Shown: piece after piece, positions 62,688 to 64,000 of the stretch
Layout of the letters: each line of letters begins with the position of its first letter
Numbering within the stretch: position 1 is the first letter of the stretch
Assembly: GCA_963734435.1 (NCBI GenBank)
Contig: CAVTHA010000015.1
Coordinates: 62,001 to 126,000, forward strand
DNA from: Bog-756 sp963734435
Lineage (GTDB): Bacteria > Actinomycetota > Acidimicrobiia > Acidimicrobiales > RAAP-2
Length of the DNA: 64,000 bases
Reading direction: 5' to 3'
Program-made: the position numbers and the translations under genes
Notes under the pieces: model-generated
What the model was told of the DNA's origin: nothing
What the model saw: only the letters and a program-made list of their open reading frames with translations
Database searches by the model: none

Positions 62688-63971
62688 GTGCGCCCCGATG
62701 AGCTGATCATGATCAGTGTGGACGACCATCTGGTCGAGCCGCCAACCATGTTCGAAACACGGCTGCCGGCCAACCTGCAGGATCGGGCTCCGCGTGTCGA
62801 ACGCTTGCCCGATGGCAGTGATGTGTGGGTGTTCGACGGCACGCAGATCCCCAACATCGGGCTGAACGCGGTCGCCGGCCGGCCCAAGGAGGAGTACGGC
62901 ATCGAGCCCACCGCGTTCGACGAGATGCGACCAGGGTGCTTCGACGTCCATGAACGGATCAAGGACATGAACGCCGGAGGCGTCCTCGCCTCGATGAACT
63001 TCCCGTCCTTTCCGGGGTTCAGCGCCCGCCTCTTCGCATCCTGCGACGACAAGGAATTGGCGCTGTCGGTCCTGCGCGCCTACAACGACTGGCACATCGA
63101 CGAGTGGTGCGGCTCGTATCCGGGCCGGTTCGTTCCCATGGCACTGCCGGTCCTGTGGGACCCGGAGCTCTGTGCCGAGGAGGTCCGGCGGGTGGCGAGA
63201 AAGGGTTGCCATTCGCTGACCTTTACCGAGAACCCAGCGGCGCTCGGGTATCCGAGCTTCCACCACGAGTCGTGGGATCCGTTGTGGAAGGCGGTCTGCG
63301 ACGAGCGGGTCGTCGTATCGATACACCTCGGGTCGTCCGGCAAGCTCGCCTTTACCGCTGCAGACGCGCCGATCGATGTGATGATCACCCTGCAGCCGAT
63401 GAACATCTGCAGCGCGGCATCGGATTTGCTGTGGTCCCGGGTCCTGAAGGCGTTTCCCGACATCAGGTTCGCCCTGTCGGAGGGCGGAACGGGCTGGATT
63501 CCCTACTTCCTCGATCGGATCGACCGCACCTATGACATGCACAGGGCCTGGACCGGCCAAGATTTCGGCGATGCACTTCCGAGTGATGTCTTCCGCCAGC
63601 ACTTCCTGACTTGCTTCATCTCCGATCCGGTGGGGATCCAACTCCGTCACCAGATCGGGATGGACAACATCGCCTGGGAGTGCGATTACCCCCATTCGGA
63701 CTCGTCATGGCCCTCTGCACCCGAGGAGCTCGCTCGAGTTGCCGCCGACGTGCCCGACGACGAGCTCGAGAAGATCTCGTGGCAGAACGCCAGCCGCTGG
63801 TACTCGTTCGATCCGTTCGCGCACCGCACCCGGGAACAGAGCACCGTTGGTGCACTGCGGGCCGAGGCCGCTGGCCACGACGTGTCGATCCGGTCTTTCG
63901 ACACCGGCCGCCTCCCTCGTGGTGAGACAGGGACCGACCTGGCGACCATCGCCGGTCGGGCCACGGCATGA
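62688..63971 (+). CDS. Amidohydrolase-2 family protein
   Basis: 427 residues from GTG 62688, GAGGAG ribosome site. LIMISVDDHLVEPPTMFETR (D-x-H), GLNAVAGRPKEEYGIEPTAF, MRPGCFDVHERIKDMNAGGV, YNDWHIDEWCGSYPGRFVPM, SIHLGSSGKLAFTAADAPID (metal His), LSEGGTGWIPYFLDRIDRTY and AWECDYPHSDSSWPSAPEEL (metal Asp). Close paralogue of the protein at 52498, sharing nearly all blocks, so one probably arose by duplication within the locus. The stop overlaps a possible next ATG (ATGA). Confidence 0.88.
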   Translation: MRPDELIMISVDDHLVEPPTMFETRLPANLQDRAPRVERLPDGSDVWVFDGTQIPNIGLNAVAGRPKEEYGIEPTAFDEMRPGCFDVHERIKDMNAGGVLASMNFPSFPGFSARLFASCDDKELALSVLRAYNDWHIDEWCGSYPGRFVPMALPVLWDPELCAEEVRRVARKGCHSLTFTENPAALGYPSFHHESWDPLWKAVCDERVVVSIHLGSSGKLAFTAADAPIDVMITLQPMNICSAASDLLWSRVLKAFPDIRFALSEGGTGWIPYFLDRIDRTYDMHRAWTGQDFGDALPSDVFRQHFLTCFISDPVGIQLRHQIGMDNIAWECDYPHSDSSWPSAPEELARVAADVPDDELEKISWQNASRWYSFDPFAHRTREQSTVGALRAEAAGHDVSIRSFDTGRLPRGETGTDLATIAGRATA

Positions 63972-64000
63972 AGGTTGGCGGGACCTCCGGCCATGACCAC
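63968..64000 (+). CDS. Possible start of a further gene, cut by the window edge
   Basis: ATG 63968 overlaps the amidohydrolase stop (ATGA), as elsewhere in the operon, and the frame MKVGGTSGHDH stays open to the end. Too short to identify. Confidence 0.3.
   Translation, partial: MKVGGTSGHDH

Noticed and set aside
1..64000. CRISPR arrays, phage genes, toxin-antitoxin or restriction systems
   Set aside because: No regularly spaced repeats, Cas-like or phage-like proteins, or defence motifs seen on either strand.

Overview
The window is high-GC actinobacterial DNA. Overlapping ATGA/GTGA start-stop junctions, GTG starts, leaderless-looking promoters and many fatty-acid/steroid-type catabolic paralogues point to an actinobacterium, perhaps an uncultured Acidimicrobiia-like lineage. 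The lineage is inference; there is no rRNA gene. Many genes between about 8.3 and 23.6 kb are broken by single-base indels although protein similarity continues across each break. This looks more like consensus sequence error than decay, so I give one gene per interrupted reading frame.

Layout. (1) 0-8.3 kb is a loose region: a MurG-like glycosyltransferase remnant, a DUF2961/GH172 glycosidase, an SDR, two decayed integrase-type transposase remnants, a class I fructose-bisphosphate aldolase, a 14-TM drug exporter and a small conserved hypothetical. (2) 8.3-12.7 kb (+): a Baeyer-Villiger monooxygenase, a two-domain SDR and an amidohydrolase with overlapping ends. (3) 23.8-12.8 kb (-): a cobalamin riboswitch followed by btuF-btuC-btuD-cobO-cbiZ-cobU-cobS-cbiB-cobC-cbiP-bluB/cobT. 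This is a B12/cobinamide uptake, remodelling and lower-ligand operon with no corrin-ring genes. (4) 23.9-24.8 kb: a secreted Cys-rich protein. (5) 25.2-64 kb: a large accessory catabolic locus in several divergent operons.

The catabolic locus holds a P450 and a KshA-like Rieske oxygenase next to a TetR regulator, three AMP-forming acyl-CoA ligases, two CaiB-type CoA-transferases (one double-domain), six crotonases, a double-hotdog dehydratase, an acyl-CoA dehydrogenase, SDRs, an SCP-x-like thiolase with its DUF35 partner, a branched-chain-amino-acid-type ABC importer (LivG plus a LivH-LivM-LivF fusion), a substrate-binding protein without signal peptide, and four amidohydrolase-2 proteins. 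A plausible reading is import or hydroxylation of a cyclic or branched acid, CoA activation or CoA transfer, beta-oxidation-like steps and C-C cleavage. The substrate is unknown.

A shared promoter/operator element (coding-strand consensus CGAAATCNSRTTCTAGTAT, core TAGAA-N5-TTCTA) lies at the TetR/Rieske divergent promoter and in front of two distant amidohydrolase genes. It links these operons into one candidate regulon and is the strongest new observation here.
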